This document shows, piece by piece, positions 5,607 through 5,955 of a DNA stretch of 5,955 nucleotides; position 1 is the first letter of the stretch; each line of letters opens with the position of its first letter. The notes under the pieces were generated by a model. It had not been told where the DNA came from and did no database searches. It saw nothing but the letters and a program-made list of their open reading frames with translations. Source of the DNA: DASSFZ01 sp036514635 (GTDB lineage: Bacteria > Chloroflexota > Anaerolineae > Fen-1058); assembly GCA_036514635.1 (NCBI GenBank), contig DATBWU010000048.1, forward strand, positions 1 to 5,955, in the 5' to 3' direction. A program made the position numbers and the translations under genes.

Positions 5607-5955
5607 ATGAAATCCGTGGAACGTGTCCGCGCTGCGCTCCTTGCTTCCGGCGTGGGGGACGTGATTATTCAATTGCCCGGCAGCGCGCGCACCGCGCAAC
5701 TAGCCGCCGAGGCATTGACCCGGCACCTCGGCGTCGAAGTCCCCGTCGGCGCGATCGTCAAATCGCTGGTCTTCGTGGTCGATGGGCAGCCGGTGTTGGT
5801 GCTGGTCGCCGGGGATCGGCGCGGGGACCCGCATAAGATCGCGTCGCGGGCTGGCGCGTCCGCAGCCCAGATCGCCGACGCCGAAACGGTGCGATCGGCG
5901 ACCGGCTTCGCCCTCGGCGGGGTTCCACCGCTTGGGCAGCCCGACGGCCTGCCGG
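5607..5955 (+). CDS. YbaK/EbsC-family aminoacyl-tRNA deacylase-like protein, 3' end outside window
   Basis: ATG 5607 opens 116 complete codons with no stop before the right edge. The family hydrolyses mischarged aminoacyl-tRNAs in the cytosol (for example Cys-tRNAPro or Ala-tRNAPro) and resembles the editing domain of prolyl-tRNA synthetase. Diagnostic features: SARTAQLAAEAL (26-37), GAIVKSLVFVVDG (48-60) with the invariant lysine K52, VLVLVAGDRR (63-72), then ATGFALGGVPPLG (98-110), the glycine/proline loop of the substrate pocket. Family members are about 155-165 aa, so roughly 40-50 residues are missing, including the usual PLPT-like block just starting at GLP. The RBS is weak (no clear SD at normal distance); TTG 5598 is a possible alternative start in the same frame. 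Amino-acid specificity cannot be decided from this fragment. It lies 94 bases after the antitoxin-like gene on the same strand, so co-transcription is possible. Confidence 0.93.
   Translation, partial: MKSVERVRAALLASGVGDVIIQLPGSARTAQLAAEALTRHLGVEVPVGAIVKSLVFVVDGQPVLVLVAGDRRGDPHKIASRAGASAAQIADAETVRSATGFALGGVPPLGQPDGLP

Noticed and set aside
5256..5699. Minus-strand 147-codon open frame with a helix-like segment over the gap before the YbaK-like gene
   Set aside because: It overlaps two plus-strand genes with better support and has no recognised domain; the helix-like stretch over 5513-5606 is not enough to call a gene.

Overview
The window is GC-rich bacterial DNA. I infer a Chloroflexota (Anaerolineae-like) or similar environmental lineage from three things: a DnaE with a long Pro/Ala linker and an extra C-terminal domain, a secreted alpha-toroid protein under cobalamin control, and short dispersed palindromic and 10-bp repeats. 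The taxonomy is inference; no marker here settles it.

Left part (1-1228, minus strand): a complete vitamin B12-responsive transcription unit, reading right to left. It has a near-consensus sigma70-type promoter (1200-1228) and a cobalamin riboswitch aptamer (about 1175 down to 1015). An expression platform follows (994-918) in which an antiterminator competes with a Rho-independent terminator, and a perfect Shine-Dalgarno plus a 12-codon leader ORF lies across it. A second strong stem-loop comes next (916-883). The regulated gene starts at 830 and runs off the left edge. It encodes a signal-peptide-bearing protein built of prenyltransferase/squalene-cyclase-like alpha/alpha-toroid repeats. 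That fold is shared with the alpha domain of animal transcobalamin and intrinsic factor, so with the riboswitch the best reading is a secreted or surface cobalamin-binding protein.

Divergent intergenic region (about 1229-1480): no gene. It holds a dispersed-looking element with a 10-bp period (1261-1320) and an extended -10 promoter (1385-1393) pointing right towards dnaE.

Right part (1481-5955, plus strand): dnaE, the replicative DNA polymerase III alpha subunit (1253 aa, apparently intact PHP metal site, all three catalytic aspartates, internal clamp-binding motif). A small 84-aa antitoxin-like protein starts 15 bases after it. After a 94-base gap comes the start of a YbaK/EbsC-family aminoacyl-tRNA deacylase-like gene cut by the right edge. 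The first two are very probably co-transcribed; the third may be.

The most notable item is the B12 unit: riboswitch, leader peptide and terminator controlling a transcobalamin-like secreted protein.
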